Assembly (NCBI GenBank): GCA_041163745.1
Contig: JBEAQU010000078.1
Location: 186,001 to 250,000 of the forward strand
Origin: UBA6168 sp041163745
GTDB taxonomy: Bacteria > Bacteroidota > Bacteroidia > Chitinophagales > Saprospiraceae
DNA length: 64,000 bases
Direction of reading: 5' to 3'
The notes below the pieces were generated by a model. That model was not told the origin of the DNA and did not search any database. It was given only the letters and a program-made list of their open reading frames with translations. Within the stretch, counting starts at the first letter, position 1. Each line of letters begins with the position of its first letter. A program made the position numbers and the translations under genes. Of the stretch, positions 43,031 to 52,564 are shown in pieces.

Positions 43031-43126
43031 GGAACAGCTTCCGTCAAGCGCTTCGAAACACCGGCTGTGTCATCCTGTGGAATCTTTGCGTGCGGCAGGT
43101 CACGTCGGCAGCGGAAGGATCGGCCG

Positions 43127-43134
43127 TACCTTTG
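43127..43134 (+). promoter_or_regulatory. Candidate -7 element (TACCTTTG) of dsbD
   Basis: An exact TAnnTTTG match lies 94 bases upstream of the dsbD ATG. Confidence 0.55.
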
Positions 43135-43228
43135 CACACCGGCGGAGGCTTCCCGTCCGGGTGACGGGGCCGGCCCGCCACCCCATTCTTCCACACCGTC
43201 AGCCGACAGGCCACATTAACTGATTGGT

Positions 43229-45742
43229 ATGAAAAAGACAGGGTATTTCGTTTTTCTTCTCCTGTTCCTGCAGTACACCGGAACAGCCCAATTGTTCAAC
43301 CCGGTACGCTGGACGTTTTCGTCGGAACATGTTTCCGGTGACCTGTACGACCTGACCTTTCAAGCCACCATCGATCCGGGATGGTACATTTATTCCCAAT
43401 ATCTGGAAAGTGACGACGGACCGGTCAGGACCAGCTTCCACTTTGAGGAGGGCGCTCATTTCACGCTTTCCGGCACCAATGAGGAGCGGTCCGCACACAG
43501 AAAGGAATTGAACGACCCATTGTTCGACGACATGCTGGTCATCAAATTCTCCGACGAGGTGTCTTTCGTACAGCGCGTACAGGTCAGCGATCCCGGCAAG
43601 CCCGTCAAGGGCTATCTGGAGTTCATGACTTGCGACCAGGAGCGGTGTCTTCCTCCGAAGGAAGTGGATTTTGCTTTCGAGCTGCTCCCGCCGACGGCCG
43701 GAAAGCCGGCAGCGCCGGTGGCGCCGGAAGCAGCGGCCACGCCTTCCTCCGATCCGGTCTTCGGATCTGCCGGCGTCGGGAACGGGACGGAGCCCGCGTC
43801 GGACGGCGGGCTGCTGGATCCCGTGAAATGGCAGCTGGCGATCGAACAGGAAAGTGTGGGGGTATACTGGCTGGTGCTCACCGCCCGGATAGATCCGGGC
43901 TGGTACCTGTATTCCCAGCACATCGAACCCGGTGGGCCGGAAGCGACGGCCATCGAACTGGAGCCTGCCGAGGGATTGGTGGTATCCGGCAAGGCGGAGG
44001 AACGCAGTGACCATCAGGTGGACGGATTCGACGAGATGTTCGGAATGGACGTCCGCAAGTTCAAGGAATCGGTGCTGTTTCGGCAGCAGGTGGAGGTTGC
44101 CGACCCGACCCGCACCATCAAGGGCCAGGTATACTACATGAGTTGCGATGATGCCCGATGCCTGCCCGGGGTCGCCGTACCGTTCGAAGCGGTGCCCGCG
44201 ACACGGTCCGCCACCATGCCTGCCGGTGGGGAGGGAGCGGCGGTGACAGGGCAGGCCGCCTTGTTTGCAGTCGACAAGTCGACCGCCGCAAGCTGCGGGG
44301 AATCCACGGAGATCCAGGAGGGCAGCGGCATGTGGGGTATTTTCGTCCTGGGCTTCCTCGGCGGGCTGCTCGCCCTGCTGACACCTTGTGTGTTCCCGAT
44401 GATTCCCCTGACCGTCAGTTTTTTCACAAAAGGCAGCCAGGACAAGAAGAAAGGGATTTTCAATGCCGCCTCCTACGGCTTCTACATCCTGTTGGTATAC
44501 CTCCTGCTGAGCATTCCTTTCCACCTGCTGGACTCCGTCAGTCCCGGCATCCTCAATGAAATCTCCACGAATGTCTGGCTCAACATCGCTTTCTTCCTCA
44601 TATTCCTGTTCTTCGCCTTTTCCTTTTTCGGGTACTACGAGCTGACCCTCCCGTCATCCTGGACCAACAAGGCGGCGGCGGCAGAAGGCATCGGCGGTGC
44701 CATCGGTATTTTTTTCATGGCTTTGACCCTGGCATTGGTGTCGTTTTCCTGCACCGGCCCCATCCTGGGGTCTCTGTTGGCGGGCGCCTTGACAGCGGAA
44801 GGCGGGGCCTGGCAGCTGACGGCCGGGATGGGCGGTTTCGGTCTGGCATTGGCTCTCCCGTTCGCCCTGTTCGCCGCGTTCCCCAGTTGGTTGAGCAACC
44901 TGCCCAAATCCGGCGGTTGGATGACGACCGTGAAGGTGGTGCTGGGCTTCCTGGAACTGGCCCTGGCTTTGAAATTCCTGTCCAATGCCGACCTGGTCAA
45001 ACATTGGGGACTGTTGAAGATCGAGATTTTCCTGGGGCTTTGGATCGTCGTCTTCCTGGCCATGGGACTGTACCTGTTCGGTAAGATTCTCTTTCCACAT
45101 GACGCTCCGCAGGCGAAACTGAGTGCCGGCAGGAAACTGACGGGCATCCTTGCCTTCGCATTCGCTGTCTACCTGATGACCGGCTTCCGGTACGATGAAG
45201 CGGCCGGCACCTTCCGTCCGCTGAAGCTGCTGAGCGGACTGGCGCCTCCGACCGGCTACAGCTGGCTCCATCCCAAGGAATGCCCCCAGAACCTGGATTG
45301 TTTCAAGGATTTCGAACAGGGACTTGCGTATGCCCGCAGCGTCAACAAGCCCATCATGATCGACTTTACCGGGCACGCCTGCGTGAATTGCCGCAAGATG
45401 GAGGAACACGTATGGCCCGAAGCGGCGGTATACGGCTTTCTGAAAGACGATTATGTGTTGATATCCCTGTATGTGGATGAAAAAATAGAACTGCCTGTGG
45501 AAGAACAACAGGTTCTGCCGATGAAAAGCGGCGGTACGTTCCGATTGCGGACGACCGGCCACAAGTGGCAATACATGCAGACGGAATTGTTCGACAACAA
45601 CTCGCAGCCGTATTATGTCCTGCTTTCACCGGAAGGCAGACTGCTGGCACAACCGGTCGGATATACGCCGGATGTGTCGGCGTATGCAGGGTTTCTGCAA
45701 TGTGGACTGGACCGCTTCAAGGCCCTGCAGGCCGGGGAATGA
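43229..45742 (+). CDS. dsbD: Thiol:disulfide interchange protein DsbD with duplicated N-domain
   Basis: The 837-residue protein moves electrons from cytoplasmic thioredoxin to the periplasm. After a signal peptide come two DsbD-alpha domains: about 25-150 with FMTCDQERCLPP, and about 195-325 with YMSCDDARCLPG. The CcdA-like membrane domain spans about 367-650, with redox cysteines C387 (LTPCVFPMIP) and C508 (FSCTGPILG). The C-terminal thioredoxin-like domain has CVNC at 718-721. Standard DsbD has one alpha domain and about 560-700 residues, so this one is enlarged by a duplication. Likely clients include TlpA (13.7 kb) and the Omp28-like CxxC lipoprotein. Confidence 0.93.
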   Translation: MKKTGYFVFLLLFLQYTGTAQLFNPVRWTFSSEHVSGDLYDLTFQATIDPGWYIYSQYLESDDGPVRTSFHFEEGAHFTLSGTNEERSAHRKELNDPLFDDMLVIKFSDEVSFVQRVQVSDPGKPVKGYLEFMTCDQERCLPPKEVDFAFELLPPTAGKPAAPVAPEAAATPSSDPVFGSAGVGNGTEPASDGGLLDPVKWQLAIEQESVGVYWLVLTARIDPGWYLYSQHIEPGGPEATAIELEPAEGLVVSGKAEERSDHQVDGFDEMFGMDVRKFKESVLFRQQVEVADPTRTIKGQVYYMSCDDARCLPGVAVPFEAVPATRSATMPAGGEGAAVTGQAALFAVDKSTAASCGESTEIQEGSGMWGIFVLGFLGGLLALLTPCVFPMIPLTVSFFTKGSQDKKKGIFNAASYGFYILLVYLLLSIPFHLLDSVSPGILNEISTNVWLNIAFFLIFLFFAFSFFGYYELTLPSSWTNKAAAAEGIGGAIGIFFMALTLALVSFSCTGPILGSLLAGALTAEGGAWQLTAGMGGFGLALALPFALFAAFPSWLSNLPKSGGWMTTVKVVLGFLELALALKFLSNADLVKHWGLLKIEIFLGLWIVVFLAMGLYLFGKILFPHDAPQAKLSAGRKLTGILAFAFAVYLMTGFRYDEAAGTFRPLKLLSGLAPPTGYSWLHPKECPQNLDCFKDFEQGLAYARSVNKPIMIDFTGHACVNCRKMEEHVWPEAAVYGFLKDDYVLISLYVDEKIELPVEEQQVLPMKSGGTFRLRTTGHKWQYMQTELFDNNSQPYYVLLSPEGRLLAQPVGYTPDVSAYAGFLQCGLDRFKALQAGE

Positions 45743-45748
45743 CCCGAA

Positions 45749-45799
45749 GAGGACCGACCGGCCGTGGCGTGTGCTGCATACCATGGCCGGTCGGTCTTC
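45749..45799. terminator. Bidirectional terminator-like hairpin after dsbD
   Basis: A 19-bp stem (45749-45767 with 45781-45799) contains a perfect 12-bp GC-rich core (45752-45763 with 45785-45796) and two G-U pairs, around a 13-base loop. It lies between the convergent stops of dsbD and the E2 gene and lacks a T-tract. Confidence 0.65.
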
Positions 45800-45810
45800 A
45801 TGGGAAGAAC

Positions 45811-47151
45811 TCATATCACCCGTTCCGGATCGAAGGCCTCGAGGTAATCGCCGACACGGCGCAGGAAAGAACCGCCCAGCGCACCATCCACCACCCGGTG
45901 GTCGTAGCTGAGGGAAAGGAACATGAGTTGCCGCACGGCGATCAGATCCCCGTAAGGGGTTTCCACCACCGCCGGTTTCTTGCGGATGGCGCCGGTAGCC
46001 AGGATGGCCACCTGCGGCTGGTTGATGATGGGCGTCCCCATCACATTGCCGAAAGTCCCGACATTGGTCAGGGTGAAAGTCCCCCCCTGGATTTCCTCCG
46101 GTTTCAGCTTGTTCTGCCGCGCCCGGTCGGCCAGGTCGTTGACTGCCCGGGTCAATCCCGGCAGACTCAGGAAATTGGCGTTGCGAATGACCGGCACGAT
46201 GAGATTGCCACTGGGCAGCGCCGTTGCCATACCGATGTTGACGTCCTTTTTAACCAGGATCCGGTGCTCTTCCACCGATACGTTGATCATCGGGAAATCA
46301 CCGATCGCCCGTGCCACCGCTTCGATGAACAACGGTGTGAACGTTATTTTTTCTCCATACTTCCGCTGGAAGGATTCTTTGTTTCGCTCCCGCCACTGAA
46401 CCAAAGGGGTCACATCCACCTCCACGAAAGAGGTCACATGGGGGGATACCCTTTTCGACATCACCATGTGGTCGGCGATCAGACGCCGCATACGGTCCAT
46501 CTCCAGGATATCCGTTCCGCCGGATACACTGGCCGACGGCCGGGCCAAGACATCGGGCCCTGGGGATTCCAAGACGTTGGCACCGACCGGTGCCGACGTT
46601 GTTTCCTTGTCACGCCGCCCGATATAGTCCAGGATGTCTTTCTTCGTCACCCGTCCACCTTGTCCGGTACCCGGTATGCTGTCCAGCTCCGCCGGACCGA
46701 TGTTTTCCGACCGGGCGATGTTCCGTACCAAAGGAGAATAGAAGCGGCCCTCCTCGCCACGCCCGTCGACCGATTCCGGAAGCGGTCGCGATATGGTCAC
46801 CGTCTCCAGTGCGGCCGCAACAGTGACCTCCACCGCCGCCGCCAGCACCGGTGCTTCCGGCGACACAACTCCGACGGCTACATCCGATGCCAACTGTATT
46901 GATTCCCCTGCCTCCGTATCAATGACCGCAATGGCTTTTCCAACCTGAACCACCTCGTTTTCCGGAAACAAAACGGTCGCCAGTTTTCCCGATACAGGGG
47001 AAGGCACCTCGGAATCCACCTTGTCGGTCGCTATCTCCAGGATGGTCTCGTCCGCTTCCACCCAATCTCCCGTCTTCTTCACCCAACGGAGGATGGTGGC
47101 CTCCATGATGCTCTCGCCCATCTTGGGCATAATCAGGTCAACCTTTGCCAT
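45811..47151 (-). CDS. Dihydrolipoamide acyltransferase (E2) of a 2-oxoacid dehydrogenase complex
   Basis: The 446-residue protein has one lipoyl domain (1-76; lipoyl-lysine K44 in EIATDKVDSE). A flexible Ala/Val/Pro linker, an E3/E1-binding domain (YSPLVRNIARSENI, GRVTKKDIL, about 136-172) and the catalytic domain follow. The active-site histidine and aspartate lie in SYDHRVVDGALGG (H418, D422). The catalytic segment FTLTNVGTFGNVMGTPIINQP resembles branched-chain or acetoin-type E2s more than SucB. The E1 and E3 genes are not nearby, so the substrate (branched-chain oxoacids or pyruvate) stays open. Confidence 0.9.
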   Translation of the reverse strand: MAKVDLIMPKMGESIMEATILRWVKKTGDWVEADETILEIATDKVDSEVPSPVSGKLATVLFPENEVVQVGKAIAVIDTEAGESIQLASDVAVGVVSPEAPVLAAAVEVTVAAALETVTISRPLPESVDGRGEEGRFYSPLVRNIARSENIGPAELDSIPGTGQGGRVTKKDILDYIGRRDKETTSAPVGANVLESPGPDVLARPSASVSGGTDILEMDRMRRLIADHMVMSKRVSPHVTSFVEVDVTPLVQWRERNKESFQRKYGEKITFTPLFIEAVARAIGDFPMINVSVEEHRILVKKDVNIGMATALPSGNLIVPVIRNANFLSLPGLTRAVNDLADRARQNKLKPEEIQGGTFTLTNVGTFGNVMGTPIINQPQVAILATGAIRKKPAVVETPYGDLIAVRQLMFLSLSYDHRVVDGALGGSFLRRVGDYLEAFDPERVI

Positions 47152-47330
47152 TCGTCTTGATTTTTTGACTGCCGAAACAGTTTCCTGTCCGCTGAAGCAA
47201 TGGCAGGAACGGCTGCTTCGCTACTATCCCTGCGACATCCGACGGTCCCTTGCGAACGAACCGGATGCGTCACTTGTCCCCATTGAAATCCGTCGGAAAA
47301 ACACCGCCATGAGAAACCTGCCGATTCATG

Positions 47331-47338
47331 CAAAGGTA
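47331..47338 (-). promoter_or_regulatory. Candidate -7 element (TACCTTTG) of the E2 gene
   Basis: An exact TAnnTTTG match on the minus strand lies about 180 bases upstream of the E2 ATG, just after the pcm stop. Confidence 0.5.
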
Positions 47339-47395
47339 GGAATTATTAAGTCTGGTCGGAAGCACCGGCCAAAAAACCCGCGCCGCCGCCGGTGG

Positions 47396-48070
47396 TCAGT
47401 CCCGGACTCCGTGGGTGCCCACTGTTCCTTCTACGAAGGGGACGAAGCGGAAATCCCCACGGTCCTCCGTCGTCAGGCTGCCGTCCGCCGACCGGCTCAC
47501 CCGCTTCATCGTCTGGACAGGATATCCGACGGGAATGACCAGCACGCCACCTTCCCGGAGTTGGCCGACCAATATGGGCGGCAGTTGGTCCGCACCAGCC
47601 GTGACGATGATCTTGTCATACGGTGCGTACTCGGGCAAGCCCTTCGTGCCATCCCGATAAAAACACCGGACATTATGGTAGCCCAGGTCCCGCAACAGCT
47701 TGCGGGCCTTGTGGAACAACGCCTCCTGCCTTTCCACGGTGTAGACCCGTACGCCCATGGCCCCTAACACCGCCGCCTGGTAACCGGAACCCGTACCGAT
47801 CTCCAGGACCTTGTCCCCTTTCCGCAGGTCGAGCAGCTCCGTCTGGTAGGCGACCGTGTAGGGTTGCGAGATGGTCTGCTCACAAGCGATGGGCAAGGCC
47901 TGGTCCTCATAGGCCAGGTCCGCGAAGGCGCTGTCGAGAAAGACATGCCGCGGCACTTTCCCCATCGCCTCGAGCACCCGTTCGTCCCGGATGCCCTTTT
48001 TCCGAAGTTCGTCGACGAGCTTCCGCCGCAACCCCTTGTGCCGGTATGTATCCGTCAGATTGTTTTCCAT
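47396..48070 (-). CDS. pcm: Protein-L-isoaspartate O-methyltransferase
   Basis: The 224-residue enzyme repairs isoaspartyl residues with S-adenosylmethionine. VPRHVFLDSAFADLAYEDQA, the catalytic-loop region CEQTISQPYTVAYQTELL and SAM motif I VLEIGTGSGYQAAVL are present. Motif II (TVERQEALFHKARKLL) and DKIIVTAGADQLPPILVGQL follow. Length matches the bacterial family. It starts only 9 bases after the stop of the upstream helicase-nuclease, so the two form an operon. Confidence 0.94.
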   Translation of the reverse strand: MENNLTDTYRHKGLRRKLVDELRKKGIRDERVLEAMGKVPRHVFLDSAFADLAYEDQALPIACEQTISQPYTVAYQTELLDLRKGDKVLEIGTGSGYQAAVLGAMGVRVYTVERQEALFHKARKLLRDLGYHNVRCFYRDGTKGLPEYAPYDKIIVTAGADQLPPILVGQLREGGVLVIPVGYPVQTMKRVSRSADGSLTTEDRGDFRFVPFVEGTVGTHGVRD

Positions 48071-48079
48071 CCCACATCA

Positions 48080-51000
48080 TCATTGGTCGTCCAACGCCTC
48101 GACAGCCGTATCCGTCAGACTGTCCACGGACCGATGCTGCAGGAATCCGCACCAGGTGCAATCGGGCTGTCCGCAGCCCGCGAATGTCCGCCGCCCGCGA
48201 ATCTCCTGGTAGGTTTCCCGGACCAAAGTCCGGACAAGCTGTACGTCCTCCGGCCGGAACGCCGACCGGATACGGTGGTATCGTCCGTCACGGTCCGGAT
48301 CCGTACAACTGATTTCCCAACTGACGGCAGTCCGGCCGTGCGTTCCTGCATGGTCGTACAGAATTTTGTAAAAATGCATCTGCCGCCAATAGTCGCCACC
48401 TGCAGGCAACTGGCCGGAGGGTTTTGCCGACTGCTTGCGGATATATTCTTTAGCGCCGGATTTATAGTCCAGCAGATGGGTCTGCAGCCCGGGGAGCTGG
48501 TCGACCCGGTCTATCACTCCCGTCATCGGCACATCGTCCACCATGACCCGGGCATAACGTTGTTCCACCAGGCAAGTGGCCGGCCACGCTTTCATCTCGC
48601 TCCGGACATATCCTTCGATCCGCTGCTTTCCCGACGACAACCGGGCATCGAATTCCCGGCGTTCGAACTGGGAACGCCGCCGGTACATCTCCCGAACAAA
48701 AAATTCGCCGAATTGCTCGGGTCCGGGAAAGGCGCCCTCCGAACCACCCCGCAGCTTTTCCCCGAATCCCCTGGCCAGGGCCCCGTGGACCGCCAGGCCG
48801 TAGGCGCCGGCCGTACTGGGCAGTGTCGGTATCTTCAACAGATGTTGGTAATAGAAACTGAGCGGGCACCGCAGATATTGGTTCAATGCGGAGGGGCTGA
48901 TCGACCACCGCTCCAGCAGAGGCTCCAACCAGTATGCTTGCGTCTGCCCGAATTCCTGCGGCTCCGCCAACAAAACCGGATGGCTTACCAGAGCCGCCTG
49001 CCCGGGTCCGGCCGGTCCTTCCTGCCATTCGTGCTCCTCCCAATTCCCCAGGACCTGGGCTTTCTCCTGCGTACGCCCGTTGTCATCCATCGTTGCATAG
49101 GATAGCTGAAGGAATTCCTTGGCCCGGGTCATGGCCACATACAGCAGGCGACGACGCGCCTCCAGGGCGTCCTCCCCGGTGCTGCCCGTCAACGTATCCG
49201 GGAAGGTGAACTGGAAGGAACTGTTTTGTGTCACCGGATCCCAACGCTTCTTGCTGCAGTCGGGAAGGAAGACTCTTTGGAACTCCAATCCCTTGGCGCT
49301 GTGTACCGTCAGCAACTGCACCTGGCGAACCGGCCGCCCATCCGCCGCAGAACCGCCGCCCCATTGGTCCTCCACACCCAGTTCGATGGCCAGCCGGTTG
49401 GCATCCATACTTTTCAACAGTTCCAGCAATTCTCCCGGTTCCAACCGGGGACGCCGGTCCGACTCCTGCTGTACAAACCCGGTGAACCGATACAGTATGG
49501 CGGCGAGCCGGTCGCGGTCCCCGCTTTCCAATATCTGCCGCAGCAGTCCGCTCCGGTTGATGATTCGTTCCAACAGCACCGGTACCGGCAACGATGCGTA
49601 TACCAAGTGCAACTCCTCCGACCATTCCACGAACCGATGGACAGCCTCCGGCGCCGACAACCCGCATGCCGACAGAAAATCCTTGTCTGCCAGCAGCTCC
49701 CTCCAATAACGGCCGTGACGGTCGGTCATTTGCCGGCGGGCGGACATACGCGCCAGATCCAACGGTGCCATGCCGATGAAATCCAAGTGCAGCATCCGGA
49801 AAAGCTGGCTTTCCCCGCTGAACGGCTGCCGGAATTCCGCTTCGAAATATGACAGCATGTCGCGCAGGTTGCGAATCAACGGCAGGTCCAGGATGTTCAT
49901 CTCCCGACGGGTGCGGTAAGGAATACCCATTTTACCCAATATGGATGCAAGCCGCTCCAACTGCTTGTGCCGGGCAACGATGACCGCCACCTCGTCCAGT
50001 GGAAACCCTTCCGCCTGAAATCGACTGATTTGCGCGGCGATATCGGTGTCTTCCTGCAGACGGCTGGCATATCTCCTGCATACCAAACCCGCCCGATAAC
50101 GGGCGAATTCGGGGTGTTGCGCCTCCAGCTGCTTGGAAATGCCCATGCCTTCCAAGCGGCTGACCACCCGCTCCCGGTTGTCCGATATCAAACGCGCACT
50201 CCGGTCCAGGATCTCCTGTGACGAACGGTAGTTTTTCCGCAGGACGACCAGCTGCAGCGTATCCCGGTATTTTTCATAAAAATCGGTGAGATTCTGGAGA
50301 CGGGCTCCCTGAAATTCGAAAATGGATTGGTCGTCATCCCCTACCAGGAAGACGTTGGGACTGTCCCAGTAATCGACCAGCCGCATCAACACCTCGTTCT
50401 GGGCTCCGTTCGTGTCCTGGTATTCGTCCACCAGAATATACAGGTACTGCTCCTGGTAGCGGGCAAGCAGAAACGGATGGCGTTCCCATGCCTCCAGCAC
50501 CATCAGGATCATATCGCTGAAATCGTAGCGCTGCGCCTGGGCCAGGGCGGCCCGGTAGGTTTCGAAACAACCGGCCCCCGCCTGCAGGAGTTCCATCCGC
50601 TGTTTCTCCGTCTCGAGGGCTTGTTTCTTGAGGTCCCCCTTCCGATAGCCGGCCGCATTTATCTGATACCGGAATTCTTTTCGGTCCGGAAGACTGTCCA
50701 TATACTGACCCACCGCCTGCCGGATGTGCGCCTCCGTCCAACGTTCCCGCTTCATCAGATCGAACAGATGCTTCACTTGGGCTTCGTAGTGCCAAACGCT
50801 TGTTCTTTTCGCCCGCAAGGGGTGTTCCGGCGGGAGCTTTTCCAACAGGTTCCGCAGCAACTCCAACCGCTCAAGGTCCCCGACCGGCAGCAATTCCTGC
50901 TGACCGAAATATGCCAGGTTTTCCTGGATGACCGAATTGCAAAATGAATGAAAGGTGAAGACATGGACGCGGTGACCCTCCGGCCCGATCAGCCGTACCA

Positions 51001-51241
51001 ATCGCTGCCGCATCGCTTGCACCCCGGCTTCCGTGAAGGTGAGACACAGGATGTTGTGGGGGGCGGCATCCGTTTGCAGCAGGATGTTGCCGATACGGGC
51101 GGCCAGCACCTGCGTCTTGCCTGTGCCCGGGCCCGCCAACACCAGCATCGGACCGTCGATATGGTTCACCGCCTGCCGTTGCTCCTCGTTCAGCCGCTCC
51201 AGCTCCCGGAGGAAGATATCGTTGTATTGTTCCCTGATCAC
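48080..51241 (-). CDS. UvrD/PcrA-like helicase with C-terminal iron-staple PD-(D/E)XK nuclease domain
   Basis: The protein (1053 residues from GTG 51241) joins an SF1A helicase to a RecB-type nuclease. Walker A is GPGTGKT (37-43). DEYQDTNGAQ, GDDDQSIFEFQGA, RKNYRSSQEIL, TVHSAKGLEFQRVFLP and YVAMTRAKEFLQLSY are the other helicase motifs. The nuclease region has AVHGALARGF, GVIDRVDQL and LLDYKSGAK. Cysteines C792 (YLRCPLSFYY) and C1023, C1028, C1031 (CGQPDCTWC) fit an Fe-S staple as in AddB. It likely works in double-strand-break repair. An in-frame TTG at 51346 would add 35 unconserved residues. I prefer the GTG because a 10-A tract sits just upstream and homologues start near there. Confidence 0.88.
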   Translation of the reverse strand: MIREQYNDIFLRELERLNEEQRQAVNHIDGPMLVLAGPGTGKTQVLAARIGNILLQTDAAPHNILCLTFTEAGVQAMRQRLVRLIGPEGHRVHVFTFHSFCNSVIQENLAYFGQQELLPVGDLERLELLRNLLEKLPPEHPLRAKRTSVWHYEAQVKHLFDLMKRERWTEAHIRQAVGQYMDSLPDRKEFRYQINAAGYRKGDLKKQALETEKQRMELLQAGAGCFETYRAALAQAQRYDFSDMILMVLEAWERHPFLLARYQEQYLYILVDEYQDTNGAQNEVLMRLVDYWDSPNVFLVGDDDQSIFEFQGARLQNLTDFYEKYRDTLQLVVLRKNYRSSQEILDRSARLISDNRERVVSRLEGMGISKQLEAQHPEFARYRAGLVCRRYASRLQEDTDIAAQISRFQAEGFPLDEVAVIVARHKQLERLASILGKMGIPYRTRREMNILDLPLIRNLRDMLSYFEAEFRQPFSGESQLFRMLHLDFIGMAPLDLARMSARRQMTDRHGRYWRELLADKDFLSACGLSAPEAVHRFVEWSEELHLVYASLPVPVLLERIINRSGLLRQILESGDRDRLAAILYRFTGFVQQESDRRPRLEPGELLELLKSMDANRLAIELGVEDQWGGGSAADGRPVRQVQLLTVHSAKGLEFQRVFLPDCSKKRWDPVTQNSSFQFTFPDTLTGSTGEDALEARRRLLYVAMTRAKEFLQLSYATMDDNGRTQEKAQVLGNWEEHEWQEGPAGPGQAALVSHPVLLAEPQEFGQTQAYWLEPLLERWSISPSALNQYLRCPLSFYYQHLLKIPTLPSTAGAYGLAVHGALARGFGEKLRGGSEGAFPGPEQFGEFFVREMYRRRSQFERREFDARLSSGKQRIEGYVRSEMKAWPATCLVEQRYARVMVDDVPMTGVIDRVDQLPGLQTHLLDYKSGAKEYIRKQSAKPSGQLPAGGDYWRQMHFYKILYDHAGTHGRTAVSWEISCTDPDRDGRYHRIRSAFRPEDVQLVRTLVRETYQEIRGRRTFAGCGQPDCTWCGFLQHRSVDSLTDTAVEALDDQ

Positions 51242-51368
51242 CAGTTTTTTTTTTCGTCCCGTCAGATTGTTCCGTTCGGGCCGGCTCCTCCACCGTCCTT
51301 CCGGCCAGGCTTGGCCCCGGCGCTCCTCGAACCGGTTCTCTTGCAAGAACCCGATTCTGAAGTTGGTA

Positions 51369-51376
51369 CGAAAGTA
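51369..51376 (-). promoter_or_regulatory. Candidate -7 element (TACTTTCG) of the helicase-pcm operon
   Basis: One base off TAnnTTTG on the minus strand, about 130 bases upstream of the preferred GTG start. Confidence 0.35.
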
Positions 51377-51437
51377 AATCTACGAAAAAAACTACAGGAA
51401 CATTTCACGTCACCCGACGCTCCTTGGCTTACTTCTC

Positions 51438-52564
51438 TCATTCCCTTCCCTTATCGACCGACCGCCGGATCTTCGAAAAAAAATACGCATGCCCCGCCGC
51501 GTTGATATGGTCGTCATACCGGAAGAAATATCGCTCCAGGTCCTTTTCGTCCGGTGTGATGAACACCACCTCGACATCCGGGAGCGACCGGCTCAACCGG
51601 TCCCGCAAACCTGCCATCCGACCGGTTTCATACCGGATTTCAGCGCTCGGGAAATAACCGGGAGACAAAGCATCCAGCAGGATTATTTTCCGGACCTCTT
51701 CGAACTCCGGCCTTTGCAAGTGATGCCGGATGATTCGCTCCAGGTCCTCATCGAAAGGCCGTGCCGGAGGGGTGGGTTCCGCCTGAACGGGCCGAGCCCT
51801 GTGAATGGGAATTCCGAACGAGAGATGCTTGAGCAACTGGTACTCCAATGCATTGGGCCAGGACAAAGGCCGGAGGATGTCGGGCAGCAGATAGTGTATC
51901 TGGCCGTACCGGACCGGATGCGACGATGCCCCAAGGGTCTGGGTGAATTCCTTCGGGGGTGGCGGTGAATAACGGAATTGGTCATTCACGAAGGCAGCGT
52001 TCTCCAGGCTGTCGTTTTCACAGTAGTGCAGCACCAGAGCGGTCGGTTTTCTGATGATGCCCTGCCTGACCAAAGCCTCGCACTTGATGAACGCTCGGGC
52101 CGTGCCGAAACTGGAACAGGCCACCAGATTGGCAGGGTAACCAGCGTCGTTCAGGAGAGCGGCGTAGGTCTGTCCGTCGCTGACGCCCAACCCGAAGGCA
52201 TGCGAATCCCCAAGCAACGCAATTTGAAAGGAATCCTGCACACCGGATTTATAGCCGCAGTTGCGCATGCCGTTTGTGTCCACCGATTAGGTGAAATCAA
52301 TGTCAACAGCGCGAGTTCGTATGTTCCCGGCTCGTTGAAATAAAAAGTCGCGGAATCATAGCGGGAATGGTACTGGGGGTAAACGATGAAGTTCTTGTGG
52401 ATCGGCTTGAATATCTTTTCGAAGAAGACAACCTGCCCTGTATTTCCGTGGAGGAAACGGTCCTTCCGGCTCCAATGGAAATGTAGTGCGATGCCGTGCC
52501 CCAAAAGGTATACCAGCACGAAGATCAGGGAGATATTGAAAAGGATGACTTTGAAATGACGCAA
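51438..52564 (-). pseudogene. SGNH/GDSL-type hydrolase broken by a single-base frameshift
   Basis: Two overlapping frames together make one protein of about 375 residues. The first (about 52564 to 52286) encodes a membrane anchor (VILFNISLIFVLVYLLGHG) and NFIVYPQYHSRYDSATFYF. The second (from 52283 to 51438) continues with DTNGMRNCGYKSG. SGNH block I follows (IALLGDSHAFGLGVSDG, Ser in GDSH), and block V is YDDHINAAGHAYF with the catalytic Asp/His. Adding one base near 52284 (CGGTGG to CGGGTGG) would restore NRVDTNGMRN, the usual lead-in of this family. The defect may be real or a sequencing error. The start is uncertain: TTG 52564 overlaps a TACATTTG promoter-like box (52562-52569). Substrate unknown; an acyl-ester hydrolase is likely. 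Confidence 0.7.
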
